A stretch of DNA of 64,000 bases. Origin: an uncultured Collinsella sp. (GTDB lineage: Bacteria > Actinomycetota > Coriobacteriia > Coriobacteriales > Coriobacteriaceae). How positions within the stretch are numbered: position 1 is the first letter of the stretch; the number at the start of each line of letters is the position of its first letter. The notes under the pieces are model-generated. The model was not told where the DNA came from. It did no database searches and was given only the letters and a program-made list of their open reading frames with translations. The stretch covers positions 1 to 64,000 of the forward strand of contig CABVAO010000003.1 of NCBI GenBank assembly GCA_902496335.1, written 5' to 3'. Below, one piece after another: positions 16,179 through 24,693 of the stretch. The translations under genes were made by a program, and so were the position numbers.

Positions 16179-17780
16179 CTACGACGCGAGCGTGGCGATG
16201 ACGGCTTCGTCGCCGGCGTATATTAGGGTGTTGCCGTCGGGGATGATCGTTTGGCCGTCGCGCTTGAGCATCACCACGATAAAGGGGTGCTTGCCCTGCG
16301 GCACATCGCGAAGACGCTGGCCGGCCAGGCGACCGTGGGGGGTTACGGTGACCTCGCGCAGCGTAACCTCGGCACGCTCTTCGAACGTTGGGGCGGCCAT
16401 CACCAGCAGATCGCCTTCCTGGATCACGGTATCGCCGTTGGGCAGCACCGGGTGCGCCCCGTCGCGCAGCACCAGGACCACGAGCATGTCCGTCGCGCTG
16501 CCAATATCGGCGAGCGAGCGCTCGGCAAACGGATGGCCAGCACCCACCTTGAGCTTTACAAATGACATGCCGTCTTCGTCGCGATAGTCGTTAAAGGTGC
16601 GGCGCACGTCGCCGGTCGCATCGATCATATCGAGCTTCTTCGCCACCGCTGGCAGCAGCGAGCCCTGCACCACAATGCTCGACACGGCAATCACAAACAC
16701 CAGGTCAAATAGGTCGTGTCCGCCGGGAACGCCGGCCACCACGGCAAAGAGGCTAAACACGACCGAAGCTGCTCCGCGCAGGCCCGCCCAGCTTACGAGC
16801 GCGACCTGGCGGGGGTTCGTCTTAAAGGGCGCCAGGAGCACGCCGACGGCGATGGGACGGCTCACGTAGAGCATAAACGCCATGAGCGCCAGGCCCGGCA
16901 GCAGCATCTGCGGCAGGCGTGCGGGCGTGACGAGCAGGCCGAGCAAGAAGAAGATCGTCATCTCGGCCATCTCGGTGAGGGTGTCAAAGAAGTGCGCCAT
17001 CTCGACCTTGCCGGTGATGTCGCTCGCACCCAGCACAATGCCGGCCAGGTATACGGCCAAAAAGCCGTTGCCGCCCAGATAGCTTGGTAGCGCGTAGGCG
17101 ACGATCGCCACGGCGAACAAGAAGATGGTCTGCGCGCCCTCGGCCGTTGCGTGTGCGCGTTCAATCAGACGGCCCGCCGCCCAGCCGATGGCAAGGCCCA
17201 GGCCCGCGCCCAGGATAATCTGCTTGGCCAGCCGTGCGGGAATGTTGATGTCGCCGCCGGCCGCGAGTGTGGCGAGCACGGCGGTGAGCATGTAGGCGAC
17301 GGGGTCGTTGGAGCCCGATTCGACCTCGACCAGCGAGTCGGTGCCGCCCTTCAGCGACAGGCTGTGCTCGCGCAGAACGCTAAAGACGCTGGCCGCGTCG
17401 GTGGATGCCACGACTGATCCCAGCAGCAGGCCGCCGATCCAGTCGAAGCCCAGCACGAAGTGGGCGAACACGCCGGTGATGCCTGCGGTGATGACGACGC
17501 CGAGCGTGCTCAGCAGCACCGCGGGCACGGCGACGGGCTTGGCGCGGTCGATGTTGGTGTTAAAGCCGCCGTAGAACATGATGAACAGCAGCGCCGTGCT
17601 GCAGACGGTTTCGGTGAGCGCGTAGTCGCTAAAGTCGATATGCGCCGGGCCGTTGACGCCCAACAGCATGCCGAGCGCGATAAAGATGAGCAGGGTGGGG
17701 AAGGGGAGTTTTTTGCCGACGGGTTTGATGGTCAGGCACAAAATGATGACGAGGCCGATAAAGAGAAGGATCTGGTTCAT
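16179..17780 (-). CDS. K+/H+ antiporter, CPA1 family with RCK_C domain (NhaP2/CvrA-like)
   Basis: 533 residues. About twelve membrane helices (residues 1-375) with the CPA1-type GSVVASTDAASVFSVL and SGSNDPVAYMLTAVL motifs that carry the conserved acidic ion-binding residues. The cytoplasmic C-terminus contains a TrkA-C/RCK_C regulatory domain (FVKLKVGAGHPFAERSLADI...VVLVLRDGAHPVLPNGDTVIQEGDLLVMAAP) followed by a second such segment (GQRLRDVPQGKHPFIVVMLKRDGQTIIPDGNTLIYAGDEAVI). This layout matches NhaP2/CvrA, which extrude K+ or Na+ for protons in pH and volume control. Start ATG at 17780; monocistronic apart from the possible tiny ORF downstream. Confidence 0.9.
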   Translation of the reverse strand: MNQILLFIGLVIILCLTIKPVGKKLPFPTLLIFIALGMLLGVNGPAHIDFSDYALTETVCSTALLFIMFYGGFNTNIDRAKPVAVPAVLLSTLGVVITAGITGVFAHFVLGFDWIGGLLLGSVVASTDAASVFSVLREHSLSLKGGTDSLVEVESGSNDPVAYMLTAVLATLAAGGDINIPARLAKQIILGAGLGLAIGWAAGRLIERAHATAEGAQTIFLFAVAIVAYALPSYLGGNGFLAVYLAGIVLGASDITGKVEMAHFFDTLTEMAEMTIFFLLGLLVTPARLPQMLLPGLALMAFMLYVSRPIAVGVLLAPFKTNPRQVALVSWAGLRGAASVVFSLFAVVAGVPGGHDLFDLVFVIAVSSIVVQGSLLPAVAKKLDMIDATGDVRRTFNDYRDEDGMSFVKLKVGAGHPFAERSLADIGSATDMLVVLVLRDGAHPVLPNGDTVIQEGDLLVMAAPTFEERAEVTLREVTVTPHGRLAGQRLRDVPQGKHPFIVVMLKRDGQTIIPDGNTLIYAGDEAVIATLAS

Positions 17781-18033
17781 AGATGGTGTCCGCTCCTGGG
17801 TGGTTGGCGTGGCACGGTCAGTTGCCTGCGGTTATTTGTACCCAAAGATGGTGGGTTTATGGGGTTGGATTGTGGGCGTGCGCGATATCGTCATAGACGG
17901 CTGCCGTCTTTGCCTCTGCTCGGAAACCCTTTCCAGCTTTATTGCAACGGAGTACAATGGGTAACGTTTAAGTTCAACTTGAAGTTTTAGTTGCGGCACC
18001 GGGCTTCGGCCGCAATGCAAGGAGAGGCGTACC
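17781..18033. other. Divergent promoter region between antiporter and metallophosphatase genes
   Basis: Contains small hairpins AGACGG-CTG-CCGTCT near 17897 and TTGCGGC...GCCGCAA (17992-18016); the latter lies just before the phosphatase ribosome-binding site AAGGAGAGG. No gene seen. Confidence 0.4.
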
Positions 18034-18873
18034 ATGGCGATCTATGTGACATCTGACGCTCACGGGCACGTGCGTGCGCTTGACGAGGCCCTGTCTAAGA
18101 TCTCGTTGACGTCCGACGACACACTGTACGTGCTGGGCGACATGATCGATCGCGGGCCCGATCCGGTCGGTGTTATTAAGCTCGTGCGCTCGCTGCCCAA
18201 CGCCCGCGTGCTCAAGGGCAATCACGAGCAGATCATGCTCGATGCCATCATTGGCCAGGATCCGCTCGATGCCGAGACCTGGGATATCAACGGTGGCTGG
18301 ACGACGCGCGAGCAGCTCAACGACATGGAATTTGAGGCATACGAGGAGCTCGTGCGATGGATGGCCGCGCTGCCGCTCTACGCGGTGGTCGAGACTGCCG
18401 AGCGGCCGTACCTGCTGGTGCACGCCGGCATTCAGACCGAGGCGGCGCGTGCGTTTTTGCTTGAGCATGGTGTCGATTGCGGCGACGGCAGGGGAGCGGT
18501 CGATGCCGATCGCGAGCTGCTGCAGCAAATGCTCGCCGTACAGTCGTCCGATGACTTGCTCTGGATTCGCCATGGCTATTGGGATGCCCCGACGGGGCTG
18601 CTTTCTGCCGAGGGCAAGGGTTCGGTCGTGGTGAGTGGCCACACGCCAACGGTGTCGCTCGGGCGTTATTGCGAGGTCGGTGGTCTTGCGGGGCTCGATG
18701 AGGAATCGGGACGAGGGCAGATCGTGCGCTTGGGCGGCGAGGACACTGCCGGCGTGCCCGATCGCATCGATATCGATTGCGCCGCCGCCACCGGCTCCGA
18801 GTTCGGTCGCGTGGGCATCCTGCGGCTCGATGATGGGGCGGAGTTCTACGCGAATATCAACCCGGGCGAATAA
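18034..18873 (+). CDS. PPP-type metallophosphoesterase (bis(5'-nucleosyl)-tetraphosphatase / Ser-Thr phosphatase-like)
   Basis: 279 residues. All calcineurin-like metal motifs are in order: SDAHGH (Asp8, His10), GDMIDRGPDP (38-47), LKGNHEQIM (near 70), LLVHAGI and SGHTPTV. The arrangement GDxxDRG-GNHE matches bacterial PPP phosphatases such as PrpA/PrpE-like and ApaH-like enzymes. Substrate unknown: phosphoproteins or dinucleoside polyphosphates are the family options. ATG follows AAGGAGAGG. Single-gene unit. Confidence 0.88.
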   Translation: MAIYVTSDAHGHVRALDEALSKISLTSDDTLYVLGDMIDRGPDPVGVIKLVRSLPNARVLKGNHEQIMLDAIIGQDPLDAETWDINGGWTTREQLNDMEFEAYEELVRWMAALPLYAVVETAERPYLLVHAGIQTEAARAFLLEHGVDCGDGRGAVDADRELLQQMLAVQSSDDLLWIRHGYWDAPTGLLSAEGKGSVVVSGHTPTVSLGRYCEVGGLAGLDEESGRGQIVRLGGEDTAGVPDRIDIDCAAATGSEFGRVGILRLDDGAEFYANINPGE

Positions 18874-19181
18874 TCGGTGCAAGGGGTAGCTAATTTTGGA
18901 CGGGGCCTTTTTTGACTACTTTTGCCCTTCTGCCCGCAAATTGATTTTTCAGGGACGGGGATTAAATAATCATTTGGCTGCCCGCTGGCTAAGTGAGTAG
19001 ACTTTTTTGGAAATGCCGAGCACCCAACATATTTGCCTCAATAAAACCGCTGGTCACGGACTTGTGCTTTGTCGGTGTGGTCCGGGATTCGGTAAAAGTC
19101 TACTCACTTAGTTTTGCGTGTCCGCAACGAGACTCCAGCCGGGGTGATTCCACCGCAAATTAGCTTCTCCCATCGCCGCAA
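18874..19181. repeat. Repeat-rich intergenic region with an 18-bp perfect inverted repeat
   Basis: CTAAGTGAGTAGACTTTT (18989-19006) and its exact reverse complement (19094-19111) enclose 87 nt that can fold further (CACGGACTTGTG...; GGTCCGGG). Upstream, 18941-18970 holds a copy of the TGATTTTTC-GGGACGGGG-ATTAAATAATCA element that recurs at 31683. No gene is visible. The size and terminal repeats resemble a miniature inverted-repeat element. Confidence 0.6.
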
Positions 19182-20765
19182 TTAGGCGCCGTACGGATTC
19201 CGGTCCCTCTCTATGCGTTGGCGGATGTGGGCGTACTCGATAATCAACAGTACCAGCAGTAGGGCCATGATGGCTAGGTAGCTCACGACGGCGCCCATCA
19301 GGCCGAGCAGATTGATCAGAATCACCGGGAGCACCACGCTCACGGCAAAGCAGATCAGGTAGATCTTGGTGACATCTCCAGCGTGGCGCAGCACCGTGAT
19401 GATGGCGTAGATAAAATCGATGGCCGCGGTGACGCCGCCGGCGACGACCATCAGCAGCGCCAGCGTACGGTAGCGCTCAAAGTTGAGACCGTACATAAAG
19501 CTCATGAGGGGAATACCGGGACCTGCCATAAATGCGGCGCACACGCCGGTGATGACTACGATCAGCGCTATAACGGCAACAATAATCAGGTCAAAGCGAC
19601 GACGCTTGCGAGGATTAGCCCAAATGCTCGACAAGCGCAGGAGCTGCGGTTTATAGACAAATCCAATGCTCAACAGAATAGCCTGAGCTGGAAAAAAGAG
19701 GGCATTAAAGTACAGCTGGTATTTGTAGGCCAGTGTTCCTTCCATCACAAACTTGGGCATACTCTCGATAAGGTTGAACAGGAATAGCGCGCCAAAGAGT
19801 GGGGCGCACTGGACAAACAGGTGGCCGACCTCGCGCAGGCTCACGCGGCGCGATTTTTCGGTCTCGAGCAGGGCGAGCGGGGCGGTGACCAGCACGAGCG
19901 AGGCAATCGCGGCAATGCCCATGGCCATGGCCGCGATGGGCATGCTGCGCGTGAGGAACAGTGCCACGCTAAAGACCGCGATGACGCCGACGGAGCGTAG
20001 CGTTTGGCTCATGCCAGCCAGGTAGAGCTTGTCGGCCTGCTGCAGGCGGCCTTCGTACACGTCGGCGACGCCGTCGATGACCTTATACAGGTAGACGCCC
20101 AGGCCGATCGTCGCCATCTGCGTGTCATAGCCGCGGGCGCTGCTGTACATGAGGCCGCAGCCTAGGGCGAGCGCTCCGCAGATCCAACGATTGAGCTGGT
20201 AGGAGGCGAAGGACGTCTTTTCGTCGATGTCCGAGACCTGGAAATTGCGCACGCCGTAGTCGCATGCGATCATGATGAGCGTGCCGGTGACGAAGGCGAT
20301 GGAGAATTTGCCTGCTTCTTCGGCGCCCACGAGCTGTGTGGACACGATGGTGAGCAGCGGAAACGCCAAGCCCCACACGGCGGTGCCGAGGGTGTTCCAA
20401 AGGTAATCGCGGCGGGTGGCGTGCTCCTCGTATTCCGCTTCCTGCATGGAGAAGCCGCCGCCGTAGACGGCGCCGAGCAGACGGTTCCACCAAGCGTTGA
20501 CCATGCGGCGGACGGGGCCGGGCTCCCGATCTTGTTCGCGCCGGCGACGGCGCGTGGCCTGGCTGCTGTCGGGTCCGCCGGCGTTGCGCTGACTCAGCTC
20601 CTGGATGCGTGCGAGCTCTTCGGCCGTGTGGGAGGCAGGGAAGAGGCCGTTCTCGATGCGGCCGCCCTGGGCCTTCGCGGCGCCGTCTCTCGATGCAGCG
20701 GGGTTGGAGATGCCGTTGCGGCGGGCGATGGCGCGGCGAATGCTATCGAGGGGCGTGATGCTCAA
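19182..20765 (-). CDS. Polysaccharide/lipid-linked oligosaccharide flippase-like protein (MOP superfamily)
   Basis: 527 residues. The N-terminal ~120 residues are hydrophilic and Arg-rich (SQATRRRRREQDREPGP) and precede about 12-14 membrane helices starting at YLWNTLGTAVWGLAFPLLTIVSTQLVG. The pattern (an N-terminal helix with a conserved N, GDYGVRNFQVSD, then paired helices) fits Wzx-like flippases of the MOP superfamily, which move undecaprenyl-linked glycans across the membrane. No glycosyltransferases adjoin, so the substrate is unknown. The hydrophilic N-terminal extension is unusual for the family. Confidence 0.75.
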   Translation of the reverse strand: MSITPLDSIRRAIARRNGISNPAASRDGAAKAQGGRIENGLFPASHTAEELARIQELSQRNAGGPDSSQATRRRRREQDREPGPVRRMVNAWWNRLLGAVYGGGFSMQEAEYEEHATRRDYLWNTLGTAVWGLAFPLLTIVSTQLVGAEEAGKFSIAFVTGTLIMIACDYGVRNFQVSDIDEKTSFASYQLNRWICGALALGCGLMYSSARGYDTQMATIGLGVYLYKVIDGVADVYEGRLQQADKLYLAGMSQTLRSVGVIAVFSVALFLTRSMPIAAMAMGIAAIASLVLVTAPLALLETEKSRRVSLREVGHLFVQCAPLFGALFLFNLIESMPKFVMEGTLAYKYQLYFNALFFPAQAILLSIGFVYKPQLLRLSSIWANPRKRRRFDLIIVAVIALIVVITGVCAAFMAGPGIPLMSFMYGLNFERYRTLALLMVVAGGVTAAIDFIYAIITVLRHAGDVTKIYLICFAVSVVLPVILINLLGLMGAVVSYLAIMALLLVLLIIEYAHIRQRIERDRNPYGA

Positions 20766-20945
20766 AGCGGAGTCCTTTCTATTGCTGAGCTTTAGTATAG
20801 ACGCGACGGTGTTCGCTCGTGTTTTTGAACGGATTGTTCAATATTTTCGGCAGGCGGCTGTAATTTGTCGGTAAACGTGCGGTATCCTGTTGAAGTTTTG
20901 TGACACCCCCGATGCCGCCCACGCGGCACCAAGGAGCTTCTACCT

Positions 20946-22517
20946 ATGGACGTCGCCGCATTCTTACTGGCTCTTGTGCCGATTATTTGGCTGGTCGTGA
21001 TGCTGCTGTGCTTTAAATGGCCAGCTTGGAAGGCCGCTATCGGATCGTTTGTCCTTTCGTGCTTGCTTGCCTTCGCATGGTGGCACCTGCCGGCAGCGCA
21101 GATCGCGACCGCCTCGCTCGAAGGTTTTTTGATGGCTCTGTGGCCCATCGTCCTGGTGATCATCGCCGCGGTGTTCACGTATAACCTGTGCGTTCGTACG
21201 GGCGCCATGGACGTGATCGGCAGCATGATCACCTCCATCAGCAGCGACCGCCGTCTGCTGGCGCTGCTCGTGGCTTGGTGCTTCGGTGGCTTTATGGAGG
21301 GCATGGCCGGTTTTGGCACTGCCGTCGCCATTCCTGCCGGCATGCTCGCGGGTCTGGGCTTTGAGGCCGTGCCTGCCGTGCTCATCTGCCTGCTGGCCAA
21401 CGGCGTGCCCACGCCCTACGGCTCCATCGGCATCCCCACGGTGTCCGTTGCCGACCTGGTGGGTCTGGATTCCCTGCACCTGGCGACCGTTCAGCTGGTG
21501 CAGCTCGCACCGTTCTTTGTGGTGATGCCGCTATTTATTGTGCTGGTTGCGGGCCGTGTTGCCGATGACCAGGGCAATGCCGCGAGTGTGGGCGAGCGCC
21601 TGCACGGTGTTGCCGGCGTGGCGTTGCTCTCCGGCGTGTCGTTTGTCGGCGCGGCTCTGGTCGTTGCCATGTTTGTGGGTCCCGAGCTGGCCATGGTCGT
21701 AGGCTCCATCGTGTCGCTTGCGCTGACCGCCGCGCTTGCCATGCGTGCCGAGAAGTCCGGCCACCTGGATGCGCGCTTCCACATGAATATCGAGGCCGGG
21801 GAGAAGCTCACCGTTAAGTCGGCGCTTTCGGCCTGGTCGTGCTTCATCCTGATTTTTGTGTTGCTGCTAGGCACGTCTAATCTGGTGCCCGCTGTACATG
21901 CTGCGCTCGCGCCGTTTGCGAGCCATGTGCAGGTGTATTGCGGTGAGAATCCCGGTACGCTTACGTTTTCGTGGATCAATACGCCGGGCGTTTGGATTTT
22001 CCTGGCGGCGTTTGTCGGCGGTGCCATTCAGGGCGCTTCGCCGCGCTTGATGGGTGAGGTACTGGCCGCGACCGTCAAACAGATGATGCCGACGGTCATC
22101 ACCATGCTTTCGGTGCTGGGCTGCGCCAAGGTGATGGGCTATGCCGGCATGATTTCGTCGATCAGCGCGTTTTGCATTGCGGTCGCCGGCGGTCTGTACC
22201 CGATTCTGGCTCCGTGGATTGGTGCGGTTGGTGCGTTTGTGACCGGCTCGGGCACGTCCTCGGGCATGCTGTTTGGCCCCATTCAGAGCCAGGCCGCCAC
22301 TGCGCTGGGTGTGAGCGACTACTGGATGGTCGCATTGAACGCCCTGGGCGTCGCCGCCGGTAAGATGATCTCGCCGCAGACCCTCGCCATTGGTCTTGCC
22401 GCCGTGCACGTGCGCGGTAAGGATGCCGAACTCCTGGGCGCCGTCCTGCCCTACGCTGCCGGCATGCTGGTCCTGATGAGCGCCATAGCCATGCTCGGCC
22501 AAAACCTGCCGCTGTAG
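20946..22517 (+). CDS. L-lactate permease family transporter
   Basis: 523 residues, about 13 membrane helices. Family signatures: GGFMEGMAGFGTAVAIPAGMLAGLGF and NGVPTPYGSIGIP, then GSGTSSGMLFGPIQSQAATALG and AAGKMISPQTLAIG near the end. LldP/GlcA-type permeases carry lactate or glycolate in symport with protons. No lactate dehydrogenase genes adjoin, so direction and substrate remain inferred. Start ATG 20946 follows AAGGAGC. Downstream lies a dense palindrome cluster at 22519-22658. Confidence 0.92.
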   Translation: MDVAAFLLALVPIIWLVVMLLCFKWPAWKAAIGSFVLSCLLAFAWWHLPAAQIATASLEGFLMALWPIVLVIIAAVFTYNLCVRTGAMDVIGSMITSISSDRRLLALLVAWCFGGFMEGMAGFGTAVAIPAGMLAGLGFEAVPAVLICLLANGVPTPYGSIGIPTVSVADLVGLDSLHLATVQLVQLAPFFVVMPLFIVLVAGRVADDQGNAASVGERLHGVAGVALLSGVSFVGAALVVAMFVGPELAMVVGSIVSLALTAALAMRAEKSGHLDARFHMNIEAGEKLTVKSALSAWSCFILIFVLLLGTSNLVPAVHAALAPFASHVQVYCGENPGTLTFSWINTPGVWIFLAAFVGGAIQGASPRLMGEVLAATVKQMMPTVITMLSVLGCAKVMGYAGMISSISAFCIAVAGGLYPILAPWIGAVGAFVTGSGTSSGMLFGPIQSQAATALGVSDYWMVALNALGVAAGKMISPQTLAIGLAAVHVRGKDAELLGAVLPYAAGMLVLMSAIAMLGQNLPL

Positions 22518-22518
22518 T

Positions 22519-22658
22519 CGGCACTTAGGGACGTTCCTTATGTGCCGGCACTTTGGGAACGTCCCTAAGTGCCGGCATCCGGGGACACTCCTTGAGTGTT
22601 GCCTGTTCAAGAGTGTCCCCAATGACTAGTCGTTTAAAAACGTCCCAAATGACTAGGC
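22519..22658. repeat. Cluster of three palindromic elements (family 2)
   Basis: Element one: GGCACTTAGGGACGTTCC (22520-22537) against GGGAACGTCCCTAAGTGCC (22555-22573). Element two: GGGGACACTC (22581-22590) against GAGTGTCCCC (22611-22620). Element three: TGACTAGTCGTTTAAAAACG ending in a second TGACTAG (22623-22656). Pieces of these recur at 35363-35425 and 42024-42058. Confidence 0.75.
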
Positions 22659-22795
22659 CGCTTGCCTGCGATTTTTGACCGTTGGGCGGGCTTGCCGCCC
22701 TTGCCGCAAAAACGTTTTTGCATATCGGGTACAACGGGCTTTACGTGAGTAAAGTGCGCGTCGCGTCAACGTGTCGCGTTTTTAAAGGAGGCCCC

Positions 22796-24466
22796 ATGCC
22801 TGGTGTTACCCCTGCAGAAGTTCTGTCCAACTTTGGTATTACGCTCGTTGAAGATCCCGCCGAGAATCAACCCCGTCTGCTGGTGGACCTGCCGGCGGCA
22901 GAGCTTGTCGAGCACGCTATTCGTCGCAAAGAGGGCCGTATGGCTTCTAATGGCGCGCTCGTGATCGAGACGGGGGAGCGCACTGGTCGTTCGCCCAACG
23001 ATCGTTTTATCGTTGACACCCCCGATGTTCACGACAAGATCGCCTGGGGTGCGGTCAACCGCCCACTGTCCGTCGAGAGCTATGAGGCCATCAAGGCCGG
23101 CATCGTCGACTATCTCAACGAGCGCGACGTGTTCGTCACGCGCGGCATGGCGGGCGCTGACCGCAACCACACGCGTCGCCTGCTTGTTGCCTGCGAGCGT
23201 GCCAGCCAGGCACTCTTCATTAAGCAAATGCTCGCCCGTCCGCTCGCCCGCGAAATCGCGCGCACCGGCGAGCCCGACTTCTGCGTGCTCGCAGCGCCCG
23301 GTTACCAGTGCGATCCTGCCATCAAGGGCCTCAACTCCAGCGCCGCCGTGGTCATCAACTTCCAGGAGCGCGTGATTTTGGTCGCGGGTACCGGCTACTC
23401 CGGCGAAATCAAAAAGTCCATCTTCAGTGTCATGAACTATCTGCTGCCCGTCGAGGACGACGTGCTGCCCATGCACTGCTCGGCCAGCATGGATCCCGTC
23501 ACGCACGAGACCGCCGTGTTCTTTGGCCTGTCCGGTACCGGCAAGACTACGCTTTCTGCCAACCCCACGCGACTACTTATCGGCGACGACGAGCACGGTT
23601 GGTCCGACATGGGCATCTTCAACATCGAGGGTGGCTGCTACGCCAAATGCGAGGGCCTGGACGCCTTCCACGAGCCCGAGATCTTCAACGCTGTCCGCTT
23701 TGGCGCGATCTGCGAAAACGTGGTGCTCGACGAGAACCGCAAGCCCAACTACGACGACATCTCGATTACGCACAACACGCGCGTGGCCTATCCCGTGGAG
23801 CACATTCCTAACGCGTGGACTAAGGGCATGGGCACCACTCCGAGTGTCGTGCTGTTCCTGACTTGCGACGCTTTTGGCGTGCTGCCGCCCATCTCGCGCC
23901 TGACGGCTGACGCCGCCATGTACCACTTTGTGACGGGCTTTACGGCTAAGATTCCCGGAACCGAGGTCGGCGTCACCGAGCCCACGCCCACGTTCTCTTC
24001 GCTGTTCGGCGAGCCGTTTATGCCACTCGACCCCATGGTTTACGCCAAGATGCTCGGCGAGCGCATTGCCGACGGCCGCACGCGCGTGTACCTGGTCAAC
24101 ACCGGCTGGATTGGCGGCGGCTACGGCGTGGGCCATCGCATCGAGCTTGCCTACACGCGCTCGCTGGTCGCGCGCGCCCTCGACGGCACCATCGAGGACA
24201 GCGAGTTCGTGCACGACGACATCTTTAACGTCGACATTCCCACGACGTGCCACGGCGTGCCCGATGGCATCCTGGTGCCGCGCCAATACTGGCAGAGCAC
24301 CGCGCGCTATGACGAGGCCGCGCACAACCTGGCGGTGATGTTCGAGGAGAACTTCGAGAAGAAGTACTCGCACCTGCCCGAGTCCGTCAAAGCCGCCGGC
24401 CCGCACGTTCAAGTACACGCCGACGCCCGTCATCGCGGCCGCGGGCTGCTGGGACTTCGCCACTAG
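22796..24466 (+). CDS. pckA: Phosphoenolpyruvate carboxykinase (ATP)
   Basis: 556 residues. Interconverts oxaloacetate + ATP and PEP + CO2 + ADP. ATP-type signatures: ETGERTGRSPNDRFIVD near 55-75, FFGLSGTGKTTLSANP P-loop near residue 243, IGDDEHGWSD (Mg/Mn-binding kinase-2 motif) and the TSAT-like region replaced by GFTAKIPGTEVG. In anaerobes it often runs towards oxaloacetate during succinate formation; direction is inferred only. Start ATG 22796 follows AAAGGAGG; an upstream ATG at 22682 has no such site. The final ~20 residues (VHADARHRGRGLLGLRH) are unlike the usual C-terminus and may reflect a late frameshift or local divergence. Confidence 0.95.
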   Translation: MPGVTPAEVLSNFGITLVEDPAENQPRLLVDLPAAELVEHAIRRKEGRMASNGALVIETGERTGRSPNDRFIVDTPDVHDKIAWGAVNRPLSVESYEAIKAGIVDYLNERDVFVTRGMAGADRNHTRRLLVACERASQALFIKQMLARPLAREIARTGEPDFCVLAAPGYQCDPAIKGLNSSAAVVINFQERVILVAGTGYSGEIKKSIFSVMNYLLPVEDDVLPMHCSASMDPVTHETAVFFGLSGTGKTTLSANPTRLLIGDDEHGWSDMGIFNIEGGCYAKCEGLDAFHEPEIFNAVRFGAICENVVLDENRKPNYDDISITHNTRVAYPVEHIPNAWTKGMGTTPSVVLFLTCDAFGVLPPISRLTADAAMYHFVTGFTAKIPGTEVGVTEPTPTFSSLFGEPFMPLDPMVYAKMLGERIADGRTRVYLVNTGWIGGGYGVGHRIELAYTRSLVARALDGTIEDSEFVHDDIFNVDIPTTCHGVPDGILVPRQYWQSTARYDEAAHNLAVMFEENFEKKYSHLPESVKAAGPHVQVHADARHRGRGLLGLRH

Positions 24467-24485
24467 CTTCGCCGTGAGTCCATAT

Positions 24486-24520
24486 CCACCACAAAGGGGA
24501 CAGGCACCTTTGTGGTGGTT
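24486..24520. repeat. Palindrome family 1, copy 2 (reverse)
   Basis: CCACCACAAAGGGG...CACCTTTGTGGTGG: same arms as the other copies, loop in the opposite orientation. Directly precedes the promoter of the B3/B4 gene. Confidence 0.85.
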
Positions 24521-24693
24521 TTGCTCGCGTGGATGACTCGGGTTACAATACGCCTGACATATCGTCCCCTTCTCCGGATGGGGACAGCGCAAGCGTTCTT
24601 GTGACGGCACCGTAGGACTTTGAAGGTGGCCGTTGTAAGGGCGCTTTTTGTTTAGGCGCCCTCACTCGGGCGCGCACAATGAAGGGAGAGCAT
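24521..24693 (+). promoter_or_regulatory. Promoter plus structured leader with mutually exclusive hairpins before the B3/B4 gene
   Basis: -35 TTGCTC (24521-24526), 17-nt spacer, -10 TACAAT (24544-24549). The ~140-nt leader can form P1 GTCCCC/GGGGAC (24564-24585), P2 ACGG-CACC/GGTGGCCGT (24604-24633) and P3 AGGGCGC/GCGCCCT (24638-24662). The 3' arm of P3 (GCGCCC, 24656-24661) is also perfectly complementary to GGGCGC at 24668-24673, giving an alternative hairpin just upstream of the AAGGGAG ribosome-binding site. That is the layout of a riboswitch or attenuator. It matches no riboswitch class I recognise, and the T-box core AGGGUGGNACCGCG is not present. Confidence 0.5.

Noticed and set aside
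24550..24693. T-box riboswitch before the B3/B4 gene
   Set aside because: The GAAGGTGGCC segment recalls the T-box core, but the AGGGTGGNACCGCG consensus and a specifier stem I are absent.
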